This document shows positions 37,843 to 45,900 of a stretch of 64,000 nt of DNA, piece after piece. The notes under the pieces are model-generated. The model did no database searches. It worked only from the letters and a program-made list of their open reading frames with translations, and had not been told where the DNA came from. Each line of letters begins with the position of its first letter. Within the stretch, counting starts at the first letter, position 1. The stretch covers positions 35,909-99,908 of the forward strand of contig NZ_BMQL01000016.1 of assembly GCF_014648095.1 (NCBI RefSeq), given 5' to 3'. The position numbers were made by a program, and so were the translations under genes. The stretch is from Deinococcus ruber (GTDB taxonomy: Bacteria; Deinococcota; Deinococci; Deinococcales; Deinococcaceae).

Positions 37843-38730
37843 TCAGCCGTGCTGGAGGCCGGAGAGCCGTTCGATCTGGGTAATGAGGGCGCTGTGGTCG
37901 AGGTTGCCGTCACCGCGCGCCAGCATGTCTGCGAACAGGTCGTAGACGCGGGCGGTCAGCGGCAACTGAAGGCTGTTGCTGGTCGCCACATCCAGCACCG
38001 CCACGAGGTCTTTGACCTGATTGGTGACGGTTCCGCCCGGCTCGAACCGACGCTCGTTCATGCGTGCGCCGTGCAGTTCCAGAATGCGGCTCTGACAGAA
38101 TCCGCCCATGATCGCCTCGCGCACCCTGACCGGGTCTGCGCCGCCTGCCCGTGCCAGACTCAGCCCCTCGGCGACGGCACCGATGGTGACGGCAACAATC
38201 GCCTGATTGACCAGTTTGCACAGTTGCCCCGACCCCGACGGCCCGACGTGAACAGGGGTGCCCAGCAGACGTAGCAGCGGCTCGGCCCTGGCAAGGTTTG
38301 CCGCCTCACCGCCCACCATGATCGCCAGCGTTCCCGCCTCTGCGCCCACCGTTCCGCCGCTCACCGGGGCATCCAGGCATACGCAACCCTGGCCCGCCAG
38401 CAGCGTGGCGTGGCGCTGGGCGGCCGCCGGGTGAATGCTGCTCATGTCGATCAGTAGGGTGCCGGGGGCCAGTGCGCCGAGCAGTGATTCCAGCATCTCC
38501 GCGACCACCGGGCCATTTGGCAGCATGGTCACGACCACGCCCGCAGCCTGCACCGCCTCGGCAGCGCTGGCAGCCACCACTGCGCCCAGTTCGCCCAACT
38601 CCCGCAAAGATTCCGGCGAACGGTTGAAGACCGTGACCTGCACCCCGGCGGCCAGCAGGCGTTTCGCCATCGGGCGGCCCATCAGCCCTGTGCCGATCAA
38701 GGCGACCCGCTCGGCAAAGGCCGTGTTCAT
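37843..38730 (-). CDS. Beta-hydroxyacid dehydrogenase (3-hydroxyisobutyrate / tartronate semialdehyde reductase type)
   Basis: 295 residues. The NAD(P) motif VALIGTGLMGRPMAKRL, the substrate loop DAPVSGGTVGAEAGTL and the catalytic Lys172 in GSGQLCKLVNQ identify the 6-phosphogluconate/3-hydroxyisobutyrate dehydrogenase superfamily. In an operon with a gluconate-type repressor and a lactonase it probably reduces or oxidises a small hydroxyacid from sugar-acid breakdown, or a 6-phosphogluconate-like acid. It starts by ATGA overlap with the lactonase stop and is the last gene of this operon. Confidence 0.88.
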   Translation of the reverse strand: MNTAFAERVALIGTGLMGRPMAKRLLAAGVQVTVFNRSPESLRELGELGAVVAASAAEAVQAAGVVVTMLPNGPVVAEMLESLLGALAPGTLLIDMSSIHPAAAQRHATLLAGQGCVCLDAPVSGGTVGAEAGTLAIMVGGEAANLARAEPLLRLLGTPVHVGPSGSGQLCKLVNQAIVAVTIGAVAEGLSLARAGGADPVRVREAIMGGFCQSRILELHGARMNERRFEPGGTVTNQVKDLVAVLDVATSNSLQLPLTARVYDLFADMLARGDGNLDHSALITQIERLSGLQHG

Positions 38731-39692
38731 GCGGTCGCACCCCGCACGCTGACCTCGATGCGGTACAGGCTGGTCGAGGCGGCGATGTACAGCGTGCAGC
38801 CGTCCGGGCCGCCGAAGGTCAGGTTCCCGATCACTTCGGGCACGGCGATCTCGCCCAGGCGAACTCCGTCGGCAGAATAGATCTGCACGCCGCTGGCACT
38901 GCTGGTCCAGATGTTGCCCAGCACATCGGCCCTGAACCCGTCTGGAAATCCCGGCGATACCTCGGCAAACAGGCGGGCATTGACGGCCTGTTTGCCCTGC
39001 ATGTCATACGCCAGGATGTGATGGTGCGCTTCGGGCCAGTGCCCCCGGCTGCTGTGCGTGCCTGCCGTGTCGCCCACATACAGCACCGATTCGTCCGGGC
39101 TGAAGGCCAGTCCGTTCGGACACACCATGCCGCTCACGACCACCCGCAGTTCCTGGGTGGCAGGGTCGTAGCGGTACACCTCCTGGCCGGGCTGCTCCTG
39201 GGTGCCGCCGTAGCCCTCGTGCGGCTGAATCAGGCCGTAAGGCGGATCAGTGAACCACACAGCGCCGTCGCGTGTCACCACCACGTCGTTCGGACTGTTC
39301 AGGCGCTTGCCGCCGTACTCGCCCACCAGAAGCTGCCAGCTGCCGTCGTGTTCCTGCCGCACGATGCCGCGCTCGCCATGAGAACAGCCCACGATGCGCC
39401 CCTGCTGGTCGAGGACATGCCCGTTCTGAAAGTGCGAAGGGTTCAGGTAGTCCTGCACGCCCTGACCTTCCTGCCACACCAGCAGGCGGTTGCCGGGAAT
39501 ATCGCTCCAGACCACCCGTCCGTCTGGCAGACACACCGGCCCCTCGCCCCAGGTCGCGCCCGTCCACAGGCGTTCGAGCACTGCACCGTCTTTCAGCAGC
39601 GGTCTGAGGCGCTGGTCGGCCACCTCGATGCGGGTTTCCAGGTCGGTCTGTACGTCCCCGCTCACGTTTCCGTCCATGTCTTCCAAGGTCAT
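38727..39692 (-). CDS. SMP-30/gluconolactonase-family lactonase
   Basis: 321 residues. The six-bladed propeller signatures are TWGEGPVCLPDGRVVWSDIPGNRLLVW with the metal-binding Glu, RLNSPNDVVVTRDGAVWFTDPPYGL with the Asn ligand, and PNGLAFSPDESVLYVGD with Asn and Asp. The family hydrolyses aldonolactones to acids in the presence of a divalent metal. Both ends overlap neighbours as ATGA. Here it would open gluconolactone or a related lactone to feed the gluconate 5-dehydrogenase encoded across the divergent promoter. Confidence 0.9.
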   Translation of the reverse strand: MTLEDMDGNVSGDVQTDLETRIEVADQRLRPLLKDGAVLERLWTGATWGEGPVCLPDGRVVWSDIPGNRLLVWQEGQGVQDYLNPSHFQNGHVLDQQGRIVGCSHGERGIVRQEHDGSWQLLVGEYGGKRLNSPNDVVVTRDGAVWFTDPPYGLIQPHEGYGGTQEQPGQEVYRYDPATQELRVVVSGMVCPNGLAFSPDESVLYVGDTAGTHSSRGHWPEAHHHILAYDMQGKQAVNARLFAEVSPGFPDGFRADVLGNIWTSSASGVQIYSADGVRLGEIAVPEVIGNLTFGGPDGCTLYIAASTSLYRIEVSVRGATA

Positions 39693-40084
39693 TCCTCCAG
39701 GATCACCTGCTGATCCTGCGCTTCCAGACTCACGCTCACGGCCAGCCCCTGATCGGCCACGTCGTTCGTCAGCACGTCGGGCGTGGTGCTCACCTTCAGG
39801 CCACGCCGCGCCGCTTCATTCAGGTCGATGGCGTCGAGGCCCACGCCGTAGATGGCGACCATTTCCAGCGCCGGAAGCGCGGCCATGATCTCGGGTTTCA
39901 GGCCCACACCGCCGTTGGTCGCCACGCCCCGGATGCCCGCGCCGTGTGCGCGCAGATATGCGGCGCGGTCTGACTGCTCCCACAGGCGGTGGGTGGTGTC
40001 GTCGTGTTCCAGGGCCTGCATCACGTACACCGTCATCGGGGCCACGATCAGCACCTCTGGCCGCTGTGGGTGGGCTTGAGTCAT
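39689..40084 (-). pseudogene. Truncated D-2-hydroxyacid dehydrogenase (N-terminal domain only)
   Basis: 131 residues. Residues 1-114 match the start of GhrB/hydroxypyruvate reductase-type enzymes (VLIVAPMTVYVMQALE, GVATNGGVGLKPEIM, MVAIYGVGLDAIDL, TPDVLTNDVAD). The family is about 310-320 residues, but after NDVAD the sequence turns into an unrelated 17-residue tail and stops. The whole NAD-binding domain with its GxGxxG, and the catalytic Arg, Glu and His, are gone. Both ends still overlap neighbouring genes as ATGA, so translation through the remnant is preserved. It is either a deletion pseudogene or a retained small protein. Confidence 0.8.
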
Positions 40085-41187
40085 GTGTACTCCTGTGGGT
40101 GCTGATCCGGCGCACGGGTGGTCTGACGCTGCACGATTTCGAAGCCGACGTCGATAGGTGACTGCTTGAGGGGTGGCTGAGTGTTCGGCGAGCCGCCCAG
40201 CCGCGCCAGCAGCAGATCGGCAGCCAGGCGACCGATTTCGTGCCGGGGAATTCGCACGGTGGTCAGGGCGGGGTAGAGGTGAGACGCAATTTCTTCATCG
40301 GAAAACCCCATGATCGCCAGATCGTCGGGCACACGCAGACCGCGCCGCTGGCACTCGAACAGTGCGCCCGCCGCCAGTTCGTCGTTGGCAAAAAACACCG
40401 CGTCGGTCTGCGGAAATTCTTCGAGCAGCCCGGAAAGCAGGTCGCGCCCGACTGCCAGACTGCTGGGAAGATCGCTGCGCCCGATCAGGTGGTGCGGCAG
40501 CCCCAGCCGTTTCAGCGCTCCCTGAAAGCCCTGAATGCGCCGAACACTGCGCGGGTCGAGGGTGGTCAGGGTTCCGGCATACGCGATGTTGCGGTAACCG
40601 CAGGGGGCCAGATACCTCACCACGGCCTCTCCGACGCGGCTGTGAGAGAAGCCGATGTTCAGATCGAGCGGCGGAGGGGTATCGGTGTCGCCAGCCAGAT
40701 CCATGATCTCGACCACCGGCACCCCGGATGCCCGCAGCAGCCGCACCGTGCGCTCGGAATGGTCGATGCCCGACAGCACGATGGCGCTGGGCCGCCACCC
40801 CATAAAGACTTCGACCAGGGTTTCTTCCTTCTCGCGGCTGTATTCGGTTGAACCCAGCATCAGCTGATAGCCCGCCTGCGGCAGCCGCTCCTGAAGCCCT
40901 TCCAGAATCTGCACATAGACGCTGTGGTGGAGCGTGGGCACCAGCACCGGCAACGCCAGCCCCACACCGCTCGCCAGCCCGCCTGCGGCCCGGTCTGGAA
41001 TGTAGTTCAGTTCGTCGGCAGACTGAAGCACGCGCTGACGCAGTTCGTCAGACACCATTTCCGGACGGTTCAGGGCGCGGCTGGCCGTCATGGTCGCCAC
41101 GCCCGCCAGCCGCGCCACGTCGGCAATCGTCACACGCTGACGCTTTCGCCCGGTCATGGGTTTTTCAGATTCGGCAGATCCTTTCAC
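40081..41187 (-). CDS. LacI-family transcriptional repressor (gluconate-type)
   Basis: 368 residues from GTG 41187; ATG 41157 ten codons on is an alternative. The LacI helix-turn-helix VTIADVARLAGVATMTASRALN is at 19-40 followed by the hinge, then a periplasmic-binding-like effector domain. The overall sequence resembles GntR, the gluconate repressor of the LacI family. It heads the operon with the truncated dehydrogenase, lactonase and hydroxyacid dehydrogenase (all ATGA overlaps) and is divergent from gluconate 5-dehydrogenase. A matching operator-like palindrome lies in the divergent region. Confidence 0.9.
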   Translation of the reverse strand: MKGSAESEKPMTGRKRQRVTIADVARLAGVATMTASRALNRPEMVSDELRQRVLQSADELNYIPDRAAGGLASGVGLALPVLVPTLHHSVYVQILEGLQERLPQAGYQLMLGSTEYSREKEETLVEVFMGWRPSAIVLSGIDHSERTVRLLRASGVPVVEIMDLAGDTDTPPPLDLNIGFSHSRVGEAVVRYLAPCGYRNIAYAGTLTTLDPRSVRRIQGFQGALKRLGLPHHLIGRSDLPSSLAVGRDLLSGLLEEFPQTDAVFFANDELAAGALFECQRRGLRVPDDLAIMGFSDEEIASHLYPALTTVRIPRHEIGRLAADLLLARLGGSPNTQPPLKQSPIDVGFEIVQRQTTRAPDQHPQEYT

Positions 41188-41392
41188 TCAGGAACCTCTT
41201 CCTTTCTCACAGCAATCGCTTTCTCTCAGGAATCTCGGCAGGCGGAGGAATGGCGGGCATACAGCAGACACGCCGCCCACCGTGAGCGGGCAACTTTAGG
41301 GTAAGGACGCTGCGGCTGGTTGTTGCCACAGAAACCTGTCTGGCAGGCGAGTAGAACCTGCCGAAACGTTCATTTGCGTATTTGACGCCCGG

Positions 41393-41408
41393 ATGTTAGC
41401 GTTATCAG
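41393..41408. promoter_or_regulatory. GntR(LacI)-type operator candidate
   Basis: ATGTTAGCGTTATCAG agrees at 12 of 16 positions with the palindrome ATGTTACCGGTAACAT recognised by E. coli GntR. TTGACG at 41382-41387 is a possible -35, with TATCAG 15 bases on inside the operator, so binding would block transcription towards the gluconate 5-dehydrogenase. It also lies upstream of the repressor gene, allowing autoregulation. Confidence 0.55.
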
Positions 41409-41442
41409 AGCAGGAATACAAGTCCCCACAGGAGGCGGCGCA

Positions 41443-41538
41443 ATGACCGGGAACACCTGGGTTTTTCCTCGACTTTTTCCTTGGCGTGCTCAATGGTTTT
41501 TACATGGGTCTGTCTCAGCGCGGCAGGCGTACGCATGA
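41443..41538 (+). CDS. 31-residue leader ORF overlapping gluconate 5-dehydrogenase
   Basis: ATG 41443 has a strong SD, CAGGAGG at 41429-41435. The peptide begins MTGNTWVFPRLFPWRAQW, is rich in Trp, Phe and Arg, and ends at TGA 41536-41538, overlapping ATG 41535 as ATGA. The dehydrogenase itself has only a weak GCAGGCG upstream. Translational coupling is the simplest reading. Confidence 0.5.
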   Translation: MTGNTWVFPRLFPWRAQWFLHGSVSARQAYA

Positions 41539-42293
41539 CTCTGTTCGATCTGACAGGACGCCGCGCCCTGATTACAGGTTCCAGTTCGGGTATCGGGCTG
41601 GAGCTGGCACGCGGGCTGGCACGCCACGGGGCCGATGTGGTTCTGAATGGGCGCAACGCCGACAAGCTGGAAGCTGCCGTAACCACACTCCGGGCCGAGG
41701 GGCTGAACGCGGCAGCAGCAGCCTTCGATGTGACCGAGGCGGCGGCGGTACAGGCGGGCGTGGCGGCTGTGCTGGACGCAGGCCCCATCGATATTCTGGT
41801 CAACAACGCGGGTATTCAGCGCCGCGTTTCCCTGCTCGATCTGACGCTGGAAGTCTGGGACGAAGTGCTGAAGAACAACCTGACCTCAGCGCTGCTGGTG
41901 TCGAAGGCAGTGGCTCCTCAGATGATTGCGCGTGGCGGCGGCAAGATCATCTGCACCCTGTCGCTGATGAGTGAACTGGGCAGGCGCACCACCGGCCCGT
42001 ATACCGCCAGCAAGGGCGGCCTGAAGATGCTGGTCAAGGCCATGTGTGCCGAATGGGCCGAACACAATCTTCAGATCAACGGAATCGGGCCGGGGTACTT
42101 TGAAACCGAGATGACGGTCCCCCTGGTGCAGGACGAGCAGTTCAGCGGCTGGGTCCGGAGCCGCACGCCCGCCGGACGCTGGGGCCAGCCTGCCGAACTT
42201 GCCGGAGCAGCGGTGTTTCTGGCATCGAGCGCATCTGATTTCGTGAATGGACAGATTATCTATGTAGACGGCGGAATGCTGGCTGTTCTGTAA
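41535..42293 (+). CDS. Gluconate 5-dehydrogenase-type SDR
   Basis: 252 residues from ATG 41535 (MTLFDLTGRRALITG). SDR motifs are GSSSGIG, NNAG and Ser with TYR-x3-LYS in LMSELGRRTTGPYTASKGG. The C-terminal stretch TPAGRWGQPAELAGAAVFLASSASDFVNGQ followed by IYVDGGMLAVL is characteristic of gluconate 5-dehydrogenases (IdnO type), which interconvert gluconate and 5-ketogluconate with NAD(P). The divergent gluconate-type repressor and lactonase support this. It starts by ATGA overlap with a leader ORF and ends before a strong bidirectional terminator. Confidence 0.9.
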   Translation: MTLFDLTGRRALITGSSSGIGLELARGLARHGADVVLNGRNADKLEAAVTTLRAEGLNAAAAAFDVTEAAAVQAGVAAVLDAGPIDILVNNAGIQRRVSLLDLTLEVWDEVLKNNLTSALLVSKAVAPQMIARGGGKIICTLSLMSELGRRTTGPYTASKGGLKMLVKAMCAEWAEHNLQINGIGPGYFETEMTVPLVQDEQFSGWVRSRTPAGRWGQPAELAGAAVFLASSASDFVNGQIIYVDGGMLAVL

Positions 42294-42390
42294 ACTGGGG
42301 TGCAGAAAGCGGATGATTCCGCGCAGCATTTGTCCTCTGGGCAGAGCGGCTTTTTTTCGGCTTCGACTGTTATGTCAGACCACTGAAAAG

Positions 42391-42441
42391 ACGACAACGA
42401 GTGAGCCTCTCTGTAAGGCTCACTCGTTGTCGTGGTTTTTT
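42391..42441. terminator. Strong bidirectional terminator
   Basis: A 17-base perfect stem, arms 42391-42407 and 42417-42433 (ACGACAACGAGTGAGCC and its complement) with a 9-base loop, followed on the plus strand by GGTTTTTT. On the minus strand TTTT follows the stem too. It serves the gluconate 5-dehydrogenase transcript and the opposing hypothetical gene. Confidence 0.92.
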
Positions 42442-42502
42442 GCTGCGAACTGCTGCCTTTCAGCGCCGAATGTTCGGTCTGAAGATGGCGCCTCAGTGCT
42501 GT

Positions 42503-42952
42503 TTACTTCTTTCGGCTGCTGCTCTTTTTGACGGTGCCGCCCTGCTGACTGGCGCGGCCTTTGCCGAGTGCCTGTCCTTTGGTGTAGCTGGCTCCCATCT
42601 TGCGGCGGGTTTCGGCTGCGAGACTCTTGAAATCGATCAGTCCGGCTTCGATATTCTCGACGGTGGTCTGGATTTTGCCACCCGTGCGTGCAGGCGTCAA
42701 TTCGCGGTTGATGCTTTCAAACCAGCTCTCGAACTCGGGTGTGGCGTCGATCACCATATCGCGCACGCTGCGACTATACGTATCGCCACTGCCACGTTTG
42801 CTGAATTTCTTCGGCAGGGTAAAGCGCTCCGGTAAATCACCCGCGTCGAACTCGCCTTCACGCACCGCCGCCCGTACTTGTTTCACGAAGGCGTCACTGC
42901 GCTGGGGATTGTTCAATTTTTCGACCTGCTGACTCAGTTTGATATAGGGCAT
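42503..42952 (-). CDS. Conserved-looking hypothetical protein with basic C-terminus
   Basis: 149 residues from ATG 42952 (MPYIKLSQQVEKLNNPQ). The body is helical and charged (SDAFVKQVRAAVREGEFDAGDLPERF, then EFESWFESINREL), with a C-terminal tail GRASQQGGTVKKSSSRKK. I recognise no family. A near-consensus -10 (TATAAC) lies 7 bases before the ATG, and a strong terminator follows, so it is a complete single-gene unit. The basic tail would suit nucleic-acid contact, but that is inference. Confidence 0.7.
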   Translation of the reverse strand: MPYIKLSQQVEKLNNPQRSDAFVKQVRAAVREGEFDAGDLPERFTLPKKFSKRGSGDTYSRSVRDMVIDATPEFESWFESINRELTPARTGGKIQTTVENIEAGLIDFKSLAAETRRKMGASYTKGQALGKGRASQQGGTVKKSSSRKK

Positions 42953-42959
42953 ATCCTGA

Positions 42960-42965
42960 GTTATA
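42960..42965 (-). promoter_or_regulatory. -10 element TATAAC for a leaderless transcript
   Basis: Minus-strand TATAAC, five of six bases of the consensus, ends 7 bases before ATG 42952. It is the strongest of the start-proximal -10 elements in the window. Confidence 0.5.
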
Positions 42966-43569
42966 CAACATTGGCGGCTTGCTGTGAATCCCCCGCTGCT
43001 GTGTCTACACATACACCCGTCAACACAGAGAATGGGTGATCCCTCGCGTTCTTTCGCCAACAAAATAAGATCGGCATGAACCAAGCGGACATGATGGCCT
43101 GATAGCGCGTGTGTGTTCCTGTGTGCTCCAGGTGAAGGTCTATGTCATCCGTATATAGGCCGATGCTATAAATTCACCTCTCAAATCGGCGATTCACCGC
43201 AGAATTCTCTTAAATGACAGTGGTTTACACCGCTGCCGCGACCTGTCGGCTGCCACCATTGATTGATGCCGGCTGTACGCCATCTGTTTTTGATGGCTTC
43301 GACGTTTGACTGGCTGCCTGAATAGACGCACAGACGGAGGCGTACCGACAACAGCGGGGTGTCATCTTCGGTTGACGCTCCTGGCGATTCCTTCTAAACT
43401 CAACGTGTCCGTATTCTTCTCAAGTTGACGAATTTATACGCTTGCATGCTGCTGGTTGGCCGAGCGAACATTCGCCAATTCTGGGCCGTTTCTCGTCAAG
43501 GTACGTTTCCCGTCCATACAGTTGCTCTGGTCATGCTGTGTGTTGCGGCGGGGCGAAAGGACTTCGATC
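42966..43569. other. Intergenic region before the branched-chain amino-acid transporter
   Basis: About 600 bases with no supported gene. A/T-rich pieces TATATA and TATAAA occur near 43152-43173, a GCCATC/GATGGC hairpin with a T-rich loop is at 43281-43299, and TTGACG lies at 43425-43430. A promoter for the liv operon should be in the last 150 bases, but I cannot fix it. The low G+C in 43140-43220 may mark a regulatory region. Confidence 0.4.
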
Positions 43570-44736
43570 ATGCGCCAACCTCTAGCTCTGCTGGCCCTGA
43601 CGCTCAGCGCCGCTCTCGGAACTGCCGCCGCCGATAAAGTCGCCACACCCGTTCCTATCGGGATTGGCGTGGCACAGACCAGCAACACTGCCCTGCTGGG
43701 ACAGGAACAGGTGATCGGGGCGCGTTTTGCCGAGAAATACATCAATGCGCGCGGCGGTATCAACGGCACGCCCATCAAATTGGTTTTTCAGGATACGGGC
43801 GGCGACGAAGCTGGGGCCATCAACGCATTTCAGAACCTGATCACCAAAGACAAGGTGGTGGGCATCGTGGGGCCGACGCTCTCGCAGCAGGCGTTTTCTG
43901 CCGATCCCATCGCCGACCGCGCCAAGGTTCCGGTGCTGGGGCCGAGCAATACCGCCAAGGGGATTCCCCAGATCGGGGCATTTATCGCCCGCGTGTCGGC
44001 TCCGGTCGCGGTGGTGGCTCCGAATGCCATCAAGCAGGCACTGAAACTCGATCCGAAAATCAAGAAGGTGGCGGTGCTGTATGCCCAGAACGACGCCTTC
44101 TCGGTCAGCGAAACCGGCACCTTTCAGGACACTGCCAAAGCGCAGGGCCTGACGGTGGCGACGGTGCAGAAATTCCTGACCACCGACACCGATTTCACCA
44201 CCCAGGTCACGGCGGTGCTGAACGAGAACGTCGATCTGGTGATCGTGTCGGGCCTCGCCAACGACGGCGGAAACCTGGTCAAGCAGTTGCGGCAGCTCGG
44301 GTACAAGGGCAGCATCATCGGCGGCAACGGCCTGAACACCTCCAACATCTTCCCGGTGTGTCAGCAGTACTGCGACGGCATCATCATCGCGCAGGCCTAC
44401 AGCCCCGCCCAGCCGAGCGCCAACAACCAGCTCTTCGTCAAGGAATACACCGCGCAGTACAAGAAAGCCCCGCCGCAGTTCGCCGCCCAGGCGTTTACCG
44501 GCGTGCAGGTGATGGTCGATGCCCTGCGAATTCTGGACCGCAAGAAGAAGCTGGCCGACTGGGAACTGAGCGATCTGCGCGTGGCGCTCAATACCCAGAT
44601 TCTGGCGGGCAAGTACAACACCCCGCTGGGTGCGATCTCGTTCGACAAGGAAGGCGAACTGAATCAGGCCGCTTTTTACGTGGCGCAGATCAAGATGAAA
44701 GACGCCAAGACCGGCACCTTTGTCTTTCTGAAGTAA
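43570..44736 (+). CDS. livJ: Branched-chain amino-acid ABC transporter binding protein (LivJ type)
   Basis: 388 residues from ATG 43570, with AAAGGA upstream. A Sec signal peptide (RQPLALLALTLSAALGTAAA) precedes the type I periplasmic-binding fold: PIGIGVAQTSNTALLGQEQVIGARF, VGIVGPTLSQQAFS and VLYAQNDAFSVSETGTF. It captures Leu/Ile/Val or related amino acids for the permease encoded next. First gene of a five-gene operon. Its stop codon is followed by a direct repeat and hairpin before livH, which could lower downstream expression relative to the binding protein. Confidence 0.92.
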   Translation: MRQPLALLALTLSAALGTAAADKVATPVPIGIGVAQTSNTALLGQEQVIGARFAEKYINARGGINGTPIKLVFQDTGGDEAGAINAFQNLITKDKVVGIVGPTLSQQAFSADPIADRAKVPVLGPSNTAKGIPQIGAFIARVSAPVAVVAPNAIKQALKLDPKIKKVAVLYAQNDAFSVSETGTFQDTAKAQGLTVATVQKFLTTDTDFTTQVTAVLNENVDLVIVSGLANDGGNLVKQLRQLGYKGSIIGGNGLNTSNIFPVCQQYCDGIIIAQAYSPAQPSANNQLFVKEYTAQYKKAPPQFAAQAFTGVQVMVDALRILDRKKKLADWELSDLRVALNTQILAGKYNTPLGAISFDKEGELNQAAFYVAQIKMKDAKTGTFVFLK

Positions 44737-44753
44737 GTTCGTCTTTCTGAAGT
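44722..44753 (+). repeat. 13-base direct repeat across the livJ stop codon
   Basis: GTCTTTCTGAAGT occurs at 44722-44734, the last livJ codons, and again at 44741-44753 just after the stop. The period is 19 bases. It looks like a small tandem duplication. Confidence 0.8.
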
Positions 44754-44754
44754 G

Positions 44755-44791
44755 GGGAAGTCGGAAGTGGGTCAGGCTGTTCCGACTTCCC
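44755..44791 (+). promoter_or_regulatory. Hairpin in the livJ-livH gap
   Basis: GGGAAGTCGGA (44755-44765) and TCCGACTTCCC (44781-44791) form an 11-base perfect stem with a 15-base loop. No U-tract follows, so it may act as an mRNA 3' stabiliser or partial attenuator between binding protein and permease. A third related copy, CCCGACTTCCGGG, follows near 44814-44826. Confidence 0.6.
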
Positions 44792-44832
44792 TTCGGGTGG
44801 AGAGCCTTCCACTCCCGACTTCCGGGAGGTTC

Positions 44833-45801
44833 ATGACCGATCTGCTGCAAAACCTGATCAACGGCCTCGCCATCGGCAGCGTGTACGCCATCTTTGCACT
44901 CGGGTACACGCTGGTCTTTTCGATTCTGGGCATCATCAACTTCGCGCACGGTGCGGTGTTTACGCTGGGCGCATATTTCACGTACACGCTGGTGGTCGGC
45001 CAGTTCGAGAACAACGGCCTGATCAAGGGATTTAACCTGTTTCCCGCCGGTTCGCCGTTTCACGGTACGCCCTGGGCGTTTGCGCTGGCCGCCCTGATCG
45101 GGGCCACGCTGTCGGGGCTGGTGGCCGTGCTGATCGAGCGGCTGGCCTTTCGGCCCATGCGGGCACGCGGCGCAGATCCGCTGCTGGCGCTGGTCAGCAG
45201 TCTGGGCGTGGCGCTCGTGATCGTGAATCTGATTCAGATTCTGGTCGGGGCCGAGAGTTACAATTTTCCGCCCGACATCTACGGCGATCTGAAGCCTGCG
45301 CTGATTCTGCATGTGGGCGGCAAGCTGATCGTGGTGCGAACCGTGCAGGTCATCATTTTTGCCGTTAGTATGCTGCTGCTGCTGATTCTGGGCTACGTGA
45401 TCGGGCGGACGCGCACCGGGAAGGCGCTGCGGGCGGTGGCCGAGAACCCCGGCACAGCCAGTCTGCTGGGCATCAGTGTTTCGCGCTTCATCGTCATCAC
45501 CTTCTTTCTGTCGGGGTTTCTGGGCGGTCTGGCGGGAACGCTGGTCAGTACCGCCTTCAGCGTGGCAGGGCCATATTTCGGCGTCACCTACGGCCTGAAA
45601 GGGCTGGCAGTGATTGTGCTGGGCGGTCTGGGTAGCATTCCCGGCGCGGTGGTGGGCGGTCTGGTCATCGGTCTGGCCGAAGCCTTCGTGCCCTCCCAGT
45701 ACAGCGCGTACCGGGAAGCGGTGGCCTTCGCGCTGCTGTTCGTGATGCTGTTGCTGCGGCCCCAGGGCCTGCTGGGGCAGCGGCTGATTCAGAAGGTGTA
45801 G
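44833..45801 (+). CDS. livH: Branched-chain amino-acid ABC permease (LivH type)
   Basis: 322 residues from ATG 44833, with GGGAGG close upstream. Typical LivH opening LLQNLINGLAIGSVYAIFALGYTLVF followed by about eight membrane helices, the conserved INFAHGAVFTLGAY and the ATPase-contact loop GRTRTGKALRAVAENPGTASLLGI. It forms the inner-membrane channel with LivM. The end is 99 bases before livM. Confidence 0.92.
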   Translation: MTDLLQNLINGLAIGSVYAIFALGYTLVFSILGIINFAHGAVFTLGAYFTYTLVVGQFENNGLIKGFNLFPAGSPFHGTPWAFALAALIGATLSGLVAVLIERLAFRPMRARGADPLLALVSSLGVALVIVNLIQILVGAESYNFPPDIYGDLKPALILHVGGKLIVVRTVQVIIFAVSMLLLLILGYVIGRTRTGKALRAVAENPGTASLLGISVSRFIVITFFLSGFLGGLAGTLVSTAFSVAGPYFGVTYGLKGLAVIVLGGLGSIPGAVVGGLVIGLAEAFVPSQYSAYREAVAFALLFVMLLLRPQGLLGQRLIQKV

Positions 45802-45900
45802 CGGCTGTGGGCCGTGAGCTATGGGCTATGTGCAGAACAGAGCTTCGCTGCTGCCTTCACGCTTTAGCTCACTCCTCATTTCCCCTCCCAGAAGGAGAAC

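Noticed and set aside
42366..42378. TTATGTCAGACC as part of a radiation/desiccation response motif
   Set aside because: Only one half of the palindrome is present and the genes around are not known members of that regulon.
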